Assembly (NCBI RefSeq): GCF_947496985.1
Contig: NZ_CANMEZ010000003.1
Span: 310,001-374,000, forward strand
Source of the DNA: an uncultured Kordia sp.
Lineage (GTDB): Bacteria > Bacteroidota > Bacteroidia > Flavobacteriales > Flavobacteriaceae
Length of the DNA: 64,000 nt
Direction of reading: 5' to 3'
Made by a program: the position numbers and the translations under genes. The notes under the pieces are model-generated. The model was not told the origin of the DNA. It made no database searches and worked only from the letters and a program-made list of their open reading frames with translations. How positions within the stretch are numbered: the stretch's first letter is position 1; every line of letters begins with the position of its first letter. Shown here piece by piece: positions 1 through 8,851 of the stretch.

Positions 1-704
1 GTATTGTACTGCAAACGATCCGAATAGGTTTCTAAAATGTTGAAAATCTTTTTTGAAGTATAGTTTTCATGCAACCCAAACATAAAATAGTTGTGCAGAA
101 AACATCTTTTAAACGCATAACTAAAACCATTTCCGCTATGTCTACCTTCTAACGATCGAAAGTCGGTATGTGCATCAAAATTTACAACATTAATGGCTTC
201 GCTTTTACCAAGTGAAGTTCCTTTAATATTTCCGTATGCATTATTATGTCCACCACCAATAATGATCGGTTTTTTACCTGCTTTTACAATTTGAAAAATT
301 AAATAACTAACTTCTTCATCAACTTTATTGACTAAATAGGAAAGTTGTTCGTGGTAATCAACCGTTGTTGGATCTAAACTTTTAGCAGCTTCCATTAAAG
401 CAGGAAACTCTAAATGCCCTAAAACTAACATCCTTTTTCCTTTATTAATAGCGTTGTCTTGCGTATTTAGTAATGAACTTAAAACGGCTTTCCAAGCACT
501 AGTAGCACCAGCTTTTCCACGATTTGCTCTAATTCCAATATCTTCAGAAATTCCTACTAATACATATTTAGCTTCACGCTGTTTCAATTGATCCACTAAG
601 TTTTCTTGTGAAGAAAGTGTATCTACTTTTTCACCAAATTTAGTTTCGCCTTTGCGTGCGCTTATGAAAGTTTCAAGTGTAGCTCTAGTGTAAAGTTGTA
701 GCAT
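1..704 (-). CDS. hutG: formimidoylglutamase, arginase family (3' end outside window)
   Basis: The reading frame runs from an ATG at 704 off the left edge, so about 234 N-terminal residues are seen and the C-terminus is missing. It shows IIIGGGHNNAYGN near residue 146 and VNFDAHTD near residue 176, the Mn-binding signature of the arginase/agmatinase/formimidoylglutamase superfamily. Formimidoylglutamase hydrolyses N-formimidoyl-glutamate to glutamate and formamide, the last step of histidine breakdown. The substrate is inferred from hutI lying 3 kb away on the same strand; an arginase or agmatinase cannot be excluded from the motifs alone. A 126-bp gap separates it from the divergent AraC gene. 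Confidence 0.8.
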   Translation of the reverse strand, partial: MLQLYTRATLETFISARKGETKFGEKVDTLSSQENLVDQLKQREAKYVLVGISEDIGIRANRGKAGATSAWKAVLSSLLNTQDNAINKGKRMLVLGHLEFPALMEAAKSLDPTTVDYHEQLSYLVNKVDEEVSYLIFQIVKAGKKPIIIGGGHNNAYGNIKGTSLGKSEAINVVNFDAHTDFRSLEGRHSGNGFSYAFKRCFLHNYFMFGLHENYTSKKIFNILETYSDRLQYN

Positions 705-830
705 AGGTTTTGATCGATTGCGTATTGCTAATTTACACTTTTATATGAATGAAATCCATTTCTTGAAAAGATTATTTTATGTTTAGTTAGACTAAAATTA
801 AGATAAAAACGTTGTGACTAAAACTACTTT

Positions 831-1865
831 ATGCTGCAAACAATACAAATATTAGCATTAATCCAAGGGCTCTTTTTATTAATTGTAATATTTAAGAATA
901 AAAAGCAATACAAATCAACAGTGTTTTGGTTGTTTGTGGGCAGTATTGCAGCTTTACAATTGTACATTTTAGGAGATGATGATAACAATCTATTTTTCGA
1001 GGATACAGATTTATTTCTCTTTGATATTACGTTGTTTGCCACGTTTTTATTTCTTTTCATAACCTATAAAACAAAACCAGAAAAGACTTTTTCAAAAAGA
1101 GATCTTTTGTATTTTATTCCAAATATAGCATACTTGATTATAGAAATTTTAGAATCGAAAACTATGTCAAATGGAGTTTTAATTGAATTTTTAGAATTGG
1201 TTATAGAGCTTACATTTTTAAGTTATTTTATTGCTATTGCAAAAATGTTATTTGACTCTAAATCTGAGAAATGGATGCTGTATTTTTTAATCCCAATGAT
1301 AACTGTGATCAGTTTTTCTATTGGTGGTGAGGTGACTACACTACTCAGTTTTCCTGAATTTTGGTTATTTGGCGATCAATATTTTAATAGTTCTATGATC
1401 ATATTAGTTGCATTTTTATATTATTCATTCAGCTTTAAACTCATTATTTCGCCAAGAGAAGTTTTACCTAGTGTAAAACCATCAAAATATAAAACATCAA
1501 GTTTAGCTGTTCGTGAATTTTCAAGTTATCAAAAAGAATTAATTCGCTTAATGGAAAAAGAAGAATTATACAAACAGGCAAAGCTATCTATTCATGATGT
1601 TGCGCGCACACTTTCAGTTCCAAGGCAACATATTTCAGAGGTTTTAAACGTGCATATGAATGTAAGTTTTCAAGATTTTATCAATCAGTATAGAGTGAAT
1701 GCATTTATCAATTGTTTACAAAAGGAACAATATGCGCATTATACACTGTTTGGAATCGCAAATGAGGTTGGTTTCAATTCAAAATCATCATTCAACACTA
1801 CATTCAAGAAAATCAAAGGATTAACTCCTTCAGAGTATAAAAAAACGCTACTTGTCGTTTCTTAA
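831..1865 (+). CDS. AraC-family regulator with membrane N-terminus
   Basis: The 344-residue protein has two parts. The first 210 residues hold about six hydrophobic stretches separated by short charged loops, consistent with a multi-pass membrane sensor domain. The last 100 residues form an AraC/XylS double helix-turn-helix: LSIHDVARTLSVPRQHISEV is the first helix pair, and FGIANEVGFNSKSSFNTTFK followed by GLTPSEYKK is the classic second-helix signature. Membrane-anchored AraC proteins of this layout are common in Flavobacteriia. Ligand and targets are unknown. It is divergent from hutG, so control of histidine use is possible but only by position. Confidence 0.85.
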   Translation: MLQTIQILALIQGLFLLIVIFKNKKQYKSTVFWLFVGSIAALQLYILGDDDNNLFFEDTDLFLFDITLFATFLFLFITYKTKPEKTFSKRDLLYFIPNIAYLIIEILESKTMSNGVLIEFLELVIELTFLSYFIAIAKMLFDSKSEKWMLYFLIPMITVISFSIGGEVTTLLSFPEFWLFGDQYFNSSMIILVAFLYYSFSFKLIISPREVLPSVKPSKYKTSSLAVREFSSYQKELIRLMEKEELYKQAKLSIHDVARTLSVPRQHISEVLNVHMNVSFQDFINQYRVNAFINCLQKEQYAHYTLFGIANEVGFNSKSSFNTTFKKIKGLTPSEYKKTLLVVS

Positions 1866-1954
1866 AAAATGTTCAGAATGCGCATACTGAGCGCTAAGCA
1901 TATATTTTAAAAGATAATACATACGTTATTTGATGGTAACAAAACCACAAGTAT

Positions 1955-2068
1955 ATGAATGTATTATTTTCTATGAAAACTTATCTTTTAATTGGATTAC
2001 TTTTTTGCATTACAACTTCAAATGCTCAAGTAGACGAATTTCTAATTGGATTCTCATTAAAATTTTAA
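1955..2068 (+). pseudogene. short ORF with signal peptide, possibly a truncated secreted-protein gene
   Basis: A 37-codon frame starts at the ATG at 1955, with a second in-frame ATG at 1973. From the second start it reads as a lysine, a hydrophobic run LLIGLLFCITT and a SNAQ signal-peptidase I-like site, then only about 12 residues before the stop at 2066-2068. It lies 3 bp before the methyltransferase start. It may be the 5' remnant of a secreted protein gene, a small secreted peptide, or a leader ORF coupled to the next gene. The sequence does not decide between these. Confidence 0.4.
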
Positions 2069-2071
2069 GTT

Positions 2072-2827
2072 ATGGCATTACAAGAAGAATTTAAAACACA
2101 AGGTGATTACTTATTCAAAAACAGAAGTAAATTACCATTACTTATTCTCATAGTAGCTTTAGGTGTATATGGTTATATGGAATATTCAGAAACAGAAACT
2201 GAAAGAGAGGATTTCTTTATAGAAGCTGAATACGTATATTTATTAGTAAGTCTTTTTGGGCTTTTTTTACGAATAATTACAGTCGGATTTACACCAAAAA
2301 ACACTTCAGGAAGAAACACAGCAGATGGACAGTTAGCTGCAAAATTGAATACTACAGGAATGTATTCACTTGTACGGCATCCATTGTATTTAGGAAACTT
2401 TTTTATGTGGTTAGGTTTAGGATTGATGACAGAAAGTTTCTGGTTTATCATTAGTTTTATATTGATCTACTTTATGTATTATGAACGAATTATGTTTGCA
2501 GAAGAAAGCTTTTTAAGAAAGAAATTTGGAGACAAATATTTGCAATGGGCAGTAAATACTCCAGCAATTATTCCATCATTTAAAACCTGTGTAAAACCAG
2601 CTTATTTCTTTAGTTGGCGTAAAGTATTGAAGAAAGAAAAAAATGGTTTTACAGCAGTATTTCTTTTATTTTGGTTGTTTGAAGTTATTGGTGAAAGTAT
2701 TGAAAATCATGAATTTAGCTTTGAGTTTAATTTTTGGAGTATTGCTGCATTTGCTTCATTAATCATTTATTTAATTTTAAAATATATTAAAAAGAAAACA
2801 AACTGGTTTGAAGAGGCGTATAGATAG
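2072..2827 (+). CDS. isoprenylcysteine carboxyl methyltransferase (ICMT/PEMT)-like membrane protein
   Basis: The 251-residue protein has about five hydrophobic segments and carries SLVRHPLYLGNFFMWLG near residues 95-111, followed by YYERIMFAEESFLRKKFGDKY. RHPxYxG plus a downstream E...L....G..Y is the SAM-binding signature of the ICMT/PEMT superfamily of integral membrane methyltransferases. Bacterial members methylate unknown small or lipid substrates, so no substrate is assigned. The C-terminal 80 residues add two more membrane segments beyond the core fold. It is a single gene, closed by the perfect hairpin at 2882-2920. Confidence 0.75.
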   Translation: MALQEEFKTQGDYLFKNRSKLPLLILIVALGVYGYMEYSETETEREDFFIEAEYVYLLVSLFGLFLRIITVGFTPKNTSGRNTADGQLAAKLNTTGMYSLVRHPLYLGNFFMWLGLGLMTESFWFIISFILIYFMYYERIMFAEESFLRKKFGDKYLQWAVNTPAIIPSFKTCVKPAYFFSWRKVLKKEKNGFTAVFLLFWLFEVIGESIENHEFSFEFNFWSIAAFASLIIYLILKYIKKKTNWFEEAYR

Positions 2828-2881
2828 GTTTTTAATAATAAAAATAACCTAGAATAATATTTGAAACGTTGTAAATTTATA

Positions 2882-2920
2882 TTTTAGCCTTAACTCAATG
2901 TTATTGAGTTAAGGCTAAAA
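2882..2920. terminator. perfect 17-bp inverted repeat, bidirectional terminator
   Basis: The left arm (2882-2898) and right arm (2904-2920) are perfectly complementary around a 5-nt loop, with A/T tracts on the outside. It lies between convergent genes, and its right half includes the last codons of the minus-strand gene, whose stop is at 2901-2903. Confidence 0.8.
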
Positions 2921-3461
2921 TACATGCTTCTCTAATTTTCCATATTTTTTGGAAGGAATAGGGAAGCTTTTCTTCAAGAATCCATTGTTTTAAGAAATTT
3001 TGATGCCAAGTTACTTTGTAATTAGCAATTTGATGTGGAAGAATTTCTTGTTCAATGAGTAAACTATCTTCAAAAGCAGCTTCGCTTTTGGTGTTTCTAG
3101 TAATATCAAGGATGTTTCCATTGATTTTAAGATACGTATGTGCCTCTGGAATATAATCTAATTGATACTTCGTTAAAACGCTTCCAACACCTTTGGTATT
3201 GATTTCATCCATTTTATAAATGCCAATATACAATGCTACTGTTTCTTGATTGTTTTCAATAGCGAGTTGCTTTAAGAAAGCGTGTTTTGTAGAGCAGGTT
3301 CCTTTGTGTTCAGGAATGATCAAACGATAATTGCTTCTATCAGATGTTCTTCCGTATGGCAATTGATTCACATATGCAATCGCACTTTTGAAATCTACGA
3401 TTCCTTTATCAAGCAACAACTTTGACAGAGATGAATTCAGCGAAAGCAAGAAATTATACAT
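2901..3461 (-). CDS. transglutaminase-like hypothetical protein
   Basis: This is a 186-residue soluble protein. KGTCSTKHAFLKQLA near residues 53-67 followed by EAHTYLKINGNILDITRN near residues 107-124 gives a Cys...His...Asp order as in the transglutaminase-like cysteine fold: Cys at a helix start, His in a strand, Asp in the next strand. No signal peptide is seen, so it is probably cytoplasmic. The substrate is unknown and the catalytic assignment is an inference from motif order. It stands alone, with its 3' end inside the shared terminator. The upstream spacer to hutI holds a degenerate REP-like sequence. Confidence 0.55.
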   Translation of the reverse strand: MYNFLLSLNSSLSKLLLDKGIVDFKSAIAYVNQLPYGRTSDRSNYRLIIPEHKGTCSTKHAFLKQLAIENNQETVALYIGIYKMDEINTKGVGSVLTKYQLDYIPEAHTYLKINGNILDITRNTKSEAAFEDSLLIEQEILPHQIANYKVTWHQNFLKQWILEEKLPYSFQKIWKIREACILALTQ

Positions 3462-3481
3462 GAAAATTATTTTAAGTATTC

Positions 3482-3509
3482 GTCATACTGAACTTGATTC
3501 AGGATCACA
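3482..3509. repeat. degenerate REP-like intergenic sequence
   Basis: The stretch reads as GTCATACTGAACTT followed by GATTCAGGATC, close to the GTCATTCTGAACTTGTTTCAG-type intergenic repeats I recall from many Bacteroidota genomes. Only one half is clear here, so it looks like a decayed single copy. Confidence 0.4.
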
Positions 3510-3611
3510 TTATTTAAGTATTGTTTCTTAGTACAGACAATTTACAGTAGTATGAAATTTATTTCAATCGAAGAATCTAAAAGTATAGCGTGTCTAGAAA
3601 TCTAAGAAATT

Positions 3612-4853
3612 CTAAATTACTTTTCCATTAATTAAAACCTGTTCAATATTGTTATCTCCAAACGCATATGGTAATACGTGATAGGAAGGAATTTCTTTGG
3701 TAATGATTAAGTTTGCAGCTTTTCCTTTGGTAATACTTCCATGTGTCTCCGAAAGTCCCATAGCATACGCACCATTTATAGTTGCTGCATTGATGGCTTC
3801 TTCGGGCGTCATTTTCATCTTTATACAAGCTGTACTTACCACAAAATTCATATTTCCAGATGGTGTTGAACCAGGATTGTAATCTGTAGCCAAAGCAACA
3901 GGCAAGCCAGCATCGATCAATCTTCTAGCGGGCGTATATGGAATGCTTAGAAAATAGGAGCATGAAGGCAATGCAACTGGCATTGTATTACTTCCTTGTA
4001 ACGCTTCAATATCAGCATCATTCAATTCTTCCAAATGATCTACAGAAAGTGCATTGTATTTTACGCCCAAAGCTACACCTCCAAACGCATTGAATTGATT
4101 TACATGAATTTTTGGTGTTAAGTTGTATTGTTGAGCCGCTTTTAGTAAGCGTTCTGTATCTTCTAGGGTGAAATATCCTTTTTCACAAAATATATCAACA
4201 TATTCGGCAAGTTTTTCTTCTGCAACTTTTGGCAACATTTCATCAATAACCAAATCCATATAACCATCTTGATTTCCTTTGTAATTTGCAGGAATAGCGT
4301 GTGCGCCTAAAAATGTTGTTTTAATAGGAAAGTTATACGTCTCTTTTAAACGTTTGGCAACACGCAACATTTTGAGTTCGGCTTCCGTTGTGAGTCCATA
4401 ACCCGATTTTATTTCGATGCCGCCAGTTCCCATGTGCATTACTTCTTCTAATCGTTTGGAAGATTGTATAAATAAATCATCTTCGGAAATTTCTTGAAGT
4501 TTTTTAGCAGAATTTAAAATTCCACCTCCACGATTTGCAATTTCTTCATAACTTAATCCATTAATTCTGTCTACAAACTCTTGCGATCTGTTTCCTGCAT
4601 ATACCAAATGCGTATGACTGTCGCACCAAGTTGGCAATACTACTTTCCCAGTACAATCGATAATTGTATCTGCGGAAGCGATTTCTATAGTTGCCATTAA
4701 ACCAACATCAGAAATCACATCATCTACAATATATACATAGGCGTTTTCTAAGATAGGAAGTTGTTTCATATCGTTTCCTGAAACTTTAGAAACGTTGGTT
4801 TCTCGAACTTGAAGTAATTCTTTAATGTTGATGAGTAAGGTTGTCATGTGCAA
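3612..4853 (-). CDS. hutI: imidazolonepropionase
   Basis: The 413-residue protein is of the amidohydrolase superfamily. WCDSHTHLVYAGNRSQEF (near residue 75) holds the HxH metal ligands and the Arg of imidazolonepropionase. GTGGIEIKSGYGLT, FLGAHAIP, HVNQFNAFGG and ALATDYNPGS carry the remaining conserved positions, the last with the metal-binding Asp. The enzyme hydrolyses 4-imidazolone-5-propionate to N-formimidoyl-glutamate, the step before HutG. Length is typical. hutG lies 2.9 kb downstream on the same strand but three unrelated genes intervene, so the two are not one operon here; hutU and hutH are not in view. Confidence 0.95.
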   Translation of the reverse strand: MHMTTLLINIKELLQVRETNVSKVSGNDMKQLPILENAYVYIVDDVISDVGLMATIEIASADTIIDCTGKVVLPTWCDSHTHLVYAGNRSQEFVDRINGLSYEEIANRGGGILNSAKKLQEISEDDLFIQSSKRLEEVMHMGTGGIEIKSGYGLTTEAELKMLRVAKRLKETYNFPIKTTFLGAHAIPANYKGNQDGYMDLVIDEMLPKVAEEKLAEYVDIFCEKGYFTLEDTERLLKAAQQYNLTPKIHVNQFNAFGGVALGVKYNALSVDHLEELNDADIEALQGSNTMPVALPSCSYFLSIPYTPARRLIDAGLPVALATDYNPGSTPSGNMNFVVSTACIKMKMTPEEAINAATINGAYAMGLSETHGSITKGKAANLIITKEIPSYHVLPYAFGDNNIEQVLINGKVI

Positions 4854-4921
4854 ATATTATACATACAAATGTAGAAGCAAAGCGAATAAATCCCTAATTT
4901 TAACGGTATAAATTATCAATC

Positions 4922-5611
4922 ATGAAAACTATTGGACTTATTGGTGGAATTACATGGCAATCTACCATTTTATATTATCAAGTGTTAAACACCTTAGCTG
5001 CAGAACGACTTGGTGGAAAACACACAGCAAAAAGTATTATTCATACTGTACAGTTTGAAGAAATACACAAACTGCAAACGGAAGGTCGTTGGGATTTGTT
5101 AGATGAACTGATGGCAAAAGCGGGAAAGAGTTTAGAAAATGCAGGCGCAGATTGTATTTTAATTTGTGCAAATACAATGCATTTGACAATTGAAGCTGTT
5201 CGAAAGAATGTTTCGATTCCTGTAATTCATATTGCAGAAGCTACTGCTGAAAAAATTATAGCAAAAGAGTTGAAAACGGTCGCTTTGTTAGGAACAAAAT
5301 ATACAATGGAAAAAGATTTTTATAAAGATATATTGACTTCTTTCGGAATAAAAACGTTAATTCCAAATGATGAAGATCGTGATGAAATTCATCGTGTTAT
5401 TTATGATGAATTGTCTAAAGGAGAATTAAATTCAAGTTCAAAACAACATTATTTAGCGGTTATTGATCGTATGCAAAAAGCTGGAGCAGAAGGAATTATT
5501 TTGGGATGTACTGAAATTCCTTTATTAATAAAACAAGAAGATGTTGCTGTTCCTGTATTTGATACGACTACAATTCATGCAACAAAAGCCATGGATTTAG
5601 CTTTACGTTAG
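4922..5611 (+). CDS. aspartate/glutamate racemase family protein
   Basis: This is a 229-residue cytoplasmic protein. IGLIGGITWQST begins the N-terminal lobe, CANTMHL (near residue 83) supplies the first catalytic cysteine and GCTEIPLL (near residue 196) the second, the two-cysteine arrangement of the PLP-independent aspartate/glutamate racemase superfamily. HTVQFEEIH is typical of the aspartate racemase subgroup. It would interconvert L- and D-aspartate or a related amino acid. It is divergent from hutI with 68 bp between start codons, and ends ahead of the hairpin at 5707-5736. Confidence 0.88.
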   Translation: MKTIGLIGGITWQSTILYYQVLNTLAAERLGGKHTAKSIIHTVQFEEIHKLQTEGRWDLLDELMAKAGKSLENAGADCILICANTMHLTIEAVRKNVSIPVIHIAEATAEKIIAKELKTVALLGTKYTMEKDFYKDILTSFGIKTLIPNDEDRDEIHRVIYDELSKGELNSSSKQHYLAVIDRMQKAGAEGIILGCTEIPLLIKQEDVAVPVFDTTTIHATKAMDLALR

Positions 5612-5706
5612 TTTCATAAACATTTGTTATATCATTTTTAGAAATAGAAAATAGTTTATACATTTATGAAGAATTACATTTTTACTGGCATAATTATGTA
5701 ATATAA

Positions 5707-5736
5707 AAAAGCTCCGAACGTAGTGTCGGAGCTTTT
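5707..5736. terminator. bidirectional intrinsic terminator
   Basis: A stem of AAAAGCTCCGA and TCGGAGCTTTT with an 8-nt loop lies between the convergent racemase and T9SS genes. The A/T ends suit termination in both directions. Confidence 0.8.
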
Positions 5737-5756
5737 CATTTATAGGTCTTTTTTAT

Positions 5757-6869
5757 TTATTGACGAATCAATTTATGTGTGCTGATTTTATTTCCAGATT
5801 GAATCTTTACAAAATAGACACCTTGTTTAATGGTTTGTATATCTAATATGTTATTGATAAGGTTAGCTGTTTTTAACACATTTCGTCCATTGATATCTAA
5901 AATGGAAACCGAATCAATAGTTTGATTATTTTTTGTAGAAAATTGTAATGTATTTGCTATAGCAGGATTTGGGTAGATTTGAAAAGAATTTAACTCTTCA
6001 TCTTCAACATCTAATAAAACTAAAAACGCATCTCCAAATAGTTGAGGACAGTTTCCGTTATTAGAATAAATATTCCAACCATTTAAATCAAAAGATGTGG
6101 AAGGAATAGGAGATGATAGACTTTCCCTTTTAATAAATTGATCTGTGTTTATGAGTGTTCCGTTATTGCCTAATTCGCCAACTACATCATATAAAACATC
6201 ATATTTAAATAAGCCAATTACATCATTTCCATCAAAACTGGTAATTATATCGTTGTAGTCATTGACTTCATTTGTACAAATTGAAATATTAGTATGCGCA
6301 ATTACAAAACTATCAAGGGACAAAATAGTTGTATTTGTTGGAAATGTATATATCGCATCCCATGTTCCACTACCATCATGACTTATTTTTAATGAATAAT
6401 CTGATAAATCAATATCTTGATTCGCTTGATTTGATATTTCAATAGCTTTATCATCACCTGTATAATTTAAAAAACCAGATATATATGGTTTAGTAGGTCC
6501 GTTTTGATGAATGATGTTGACTGTTTTGCAAATTTGATTAGATAGTGGTGATGCATTTCCAGCTGCATCTCTGGCAAGAATAGTTAAACAATAAGTACCG
6601 TTATTATAATTTAAAAAAGGAGCATATTGGATAGTATTGGTGCCATTATAGGTTATTATTTCTTCTAAAGTACCATTTATATAAATCTCATAAGTAGCTA
6701 CGCCAATATTATCTGTTGCATGCTCCCATTGAACAGAAATGTCATCTGGTTGTATTATAGGATTGTTTATAAATTGAAAATTTGGAGGAGTTGTTGGTGG
6801 TTCTGTATCATTTGCAAAACAGTAAATACTTACGAAAAGTAGTGCAAATAATAAGGTGACTTTTTTCAT
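5757..6869 (-). CDS. secreted T9SS type A protein with fibronectin III and lamin-tail domains
   Basis: This 370-residue protein has an N-terminal signal peptide (KKVTLLFALLFVSIYCFA). It then shows a fibronectin type III domain (about residues 25-115), a lamin-tail-like domain (about 128-275; KAIEISNQANQDIDLSDYSL is the giveaway) and a C-terminal type A sorting domain beginning FQIYPNPA and ending THKLIRQ. The sorting domain sends it through the type IX secretion system. No catalytic domain is visible. It is closely related in architecture to the next gene upstream, which has an additional nuclease domain; the two share the FN3, lamin-tail and sorting order. Confidence 0.8.
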   Translation of the reverse strand: MKKVTLLFALLFVSIYCFANDTEPPTTPPNFQFINNPIIQPDDISVQWEHATDNIGVATYEIYINGTLEEIITYNGTNTIQYAPFLNYNNGTYCLTILARDAAGNASPLSNQICKTVNIIHQNGPTKPYISGFLNYTGDDKAIEISNQANQDIDLSDYSLKISHDGSGTWDAIYTFPTNTTILSLDSFVIAHTNISICTNEVNDYNDIITSFDGNDVIGLFKYDVLYDVVGELGNNGTLINTDQFIKRESLSSPIPSTSFDLNGWNIYSNNGNCPQLFGDAFLVLLDVEDEELNSFQIYPNPAIANTLQFSTKNNQTIDSVSILDINGRNVLKTANLINNILDIQTIKQGVYFVKIQSGNKISTHKLIRQ

Positions 6870-6902
6870 GGTTGGTTTTAATTTTTGTTTAAAAGTATAA
6901 AA

Positions 6903-6938
6903 AAAAGCGGTACTATTTATTAAAATAGTACCGCTTTT
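6903..6938 (-). terminator. intrinsic terminator of the nuclease gene
   Basis: A near-perfect stem of about 16 bp (AAAAGCGGTACTATTT and its complement) with a 4-nt loop lies 19 bp beyond the stop codon of the minus-strand nuclease gene. Confidence 0.8.
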
Positions 6939-6956
6939 TATAAATTACGATTATAA

Positions 6957-8816
6957 TTATTGCTTTATTAGTTTCTTTGTAACTAATTGATTTTTAATCT
7001 CTAATTGTAAAATATATAATCCTTTTTGTAATCCTTGAACGTTAATTACGTTATTTGGATTTACTTCTAGTAAAACTTGCTTTCCTGTAATATCATATAG
7101 ACGAGCTTCAGAAATTTGAGCATTGTTTTTTGTATTGATATATACAATATCTCCATTTGTTGGATTTGGATATATAGAAAAAGTTTCAGTTTCAACAGTT
7201 GCAACACTTAATGTCTGTGAATGTGTTCCTAAATCTGTACATGTATTAGAAGCAAAAGTGTCCCATTCACTTTCAGTATATGTTGTATTTGGAGAATCTA
7301 TACTTGCTTTTCTAACTAAAGTTGTATTACTAGCATAAGTAGTTCCATCACCAAGTGTTCCTAAAATATCGATTAAAACATCGTTTTTAAATAATCCGAT
7401 AGCATCGTTTCCGTTAAAACCAGTAATTGTGTCGTTAGAATCATCTACAACTCCTGTACAAACAGCTAAACCAGTATTTCCAATTACATATACATTACCA
7501 TCAGTAATCATTGCTCCTACGGGAAACGTATACGTTGAATTCCATGTAGCACTTCCGTTAGTGCTAATTTTTAATGTATATGTATTTGCAGGATCGTTAA
7601 GGTCAACAGTAGCACCTGTATAGTTTGCAATTTCTAATGCTTTATTGAAAGAACTTCCTTCCATATATTCAGAAAAGTATAAGTTGTCACCAGTTCCGCC
7701 ACCACCACCAGCAAGTGTGGTTCCATCAACTGACATTGATTGTGCAGAGCTATTTCCTTGTGCGTCTTTTGCTAATACAGTAAATCCATATGTTGTCGAA
7801 GCTGATAAGCTATTTACGGTAGTAGAAGTTGTAGAAACAGTTTGATTTAACATTCCATCGACATATACATCATAAGCAGTAACTCCAATATTATCAGTAG
7901 AAGCTGTCCAAGAAACATCAATACTATTTCCTGTTTCGTTACTTACCATTACATTCATTGGCACAGTAGGATCTTCCGTATCTGTTCCAAAAATTCCCCA
8001 ACGATCTTCTGCAGGAGTTCCTCCCCAAATTTGTGTTGCTAAACGTGGATTATCAATAAAAGGATTACGATTTCCTTGTGCAGTTGCATTAAAAATATCT
8101 TCATGATATGTATTACGTGCATCTTCATACGTAGAAACAGGATCTGCCGCATTCCATTCTAACAATAAATCTATCATATTTGAATCTACAGCATTTGTTG
8201 TTCCGTTTGCTACTAAATTTGGCGCACATTGATTCCCGTAACGAATGTACATATACATTACAATTCGAGCAACATCACCACGCCAATCAGTTCCTCCTAG
8301 AGTAGCATCACCAGGATACCAATATGAACCAACAGGTCCAGAGTTTCCGGAACCAGCAGAAAATAAACGACTTCCACGTTGCCCATTTCGTTGCACGTCA
8401 GATGAACGTAAGTTGTGAGCATCACTATATGGAGGACCATTTGTTGTATTATTATCTAAATCAGGAGAAGCTAACGAATTTGCAAATGTGTGCTCTCTGT
8501 TCCAATCACCAACATTTCCACCATTATCATTCTTACTTCTTGATAAATCATTAGTAACATCTCCATCACTTCCATTTTCCCATCCGTAAATTAGTAAAAC
8601 ATTATTTGAATTAGTAGGATCTAGATCAGTTACCATTGTCGCAGTCCAAATTTCAGAATACGATAATGAATTTGAGTGTGTATTAATTACTTTAGTTGCT
8701 AAGGCATCTCGTAGTTGTGTTCCCGTTAAGGTAAGATCTACATCATTATAATACGTTTGTTGCGCAACAGTTGTAAATGATATCAATCCGATTAAAAAAA
8801 GTAAAGTTTTCTTCAT
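6957..8816 (-). CDS. secreted endonuclease I family nuclease, T9SS type A
   Basis: This 619-residue protein starts with a signal peptide ending TTVAQQ. Residues about 25-275 form an endonuclease I domain: WNREHTFANS, SDAHNLRSSDVQRNGQRGSR and WRGDVARIVMYMYIRYG are the conserved blocks with the active-site His and Asn/Asp. A fibronectin type III domain (about 285-370), a glycine linker, a lamin-tail domain (about 378-530) and a type A sorting domain (FSIYPNPTNG to KLIKQ) follow. It should be an extracellular or surface nuclease exported by T9SS, for DNA/RNA degradation and nutrient supply. It probably forms a tandem pair with the 5757 gene, but a terminator lies between, so co-transcription is not required. 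Confidence 0.88.
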   Translation of the reverse strand: MKKTLLFLIGLISFTTVAQQTYYNDVDLTLTGTQLRDALATKVINTHSNSLSYSEIWTATMVTDLDPTNSNNVLLIYGWENGSDGDVTNDLSRSKNDNGGNVGDWNREHTFANSLASPDLDNNTTNGPPYSDAHNLRSSDVQRNGQRGSRLFSAGSGNSGPVGSYWYPGDATLGGTDWRGDVARIVMYMYIRYGNQCAPNLVANGTTNAVDSNMIDLLLEWNAADPVSTYEDARNTYHEDIFNATAQGNRNPFIDNPRLATQIWGGTPAEDRWGIFGTDTEDPTVPMNVMVSNETGNSIDVSWTASTDNIGVTAYDVYVDGMLNQTVSTTSTTVNSLSASTTYGFTVLAKDAQGNSSAQSMSVDGTTLAGGGGGTGDNLYFSEYMEGSSFNKALEIANYTGATVDLNDPANTYTLKISTNGSATWNSTYTFPVGAMITDGNVYVIGNTGLAVCTGVVDDSNDTITGFNGNDAIGLFKNDVLIDILGTLGDGTTYASNTTLVRKASIDSPNTTYTESEWDTFASNTCTDLGTHSQTLSVATVETETFSIYPNPTNGDIVYINTKNNAQISEARLYDITGKQVLLEVNPNNVINVQGLQKGLYILQLEIKNQLVTKKLIKQ

Positions 8817-8851
8817 TGTAATAATATAATATATTGAAATAATTTAGGGTT

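Noticed and set aside
824-1060. 78-codon minus-strand frame inside the AraC gene
   Set aside because: It is antisense to a well-supported regulator and has no family resemblance.
8324-8554. 76-codon plus-strand frame inside the nuclease gene
   Set aside because: It is antisense to the endonuclease I domain and rich in His, Gln and Asn from codon shadow, with no signal for expression.
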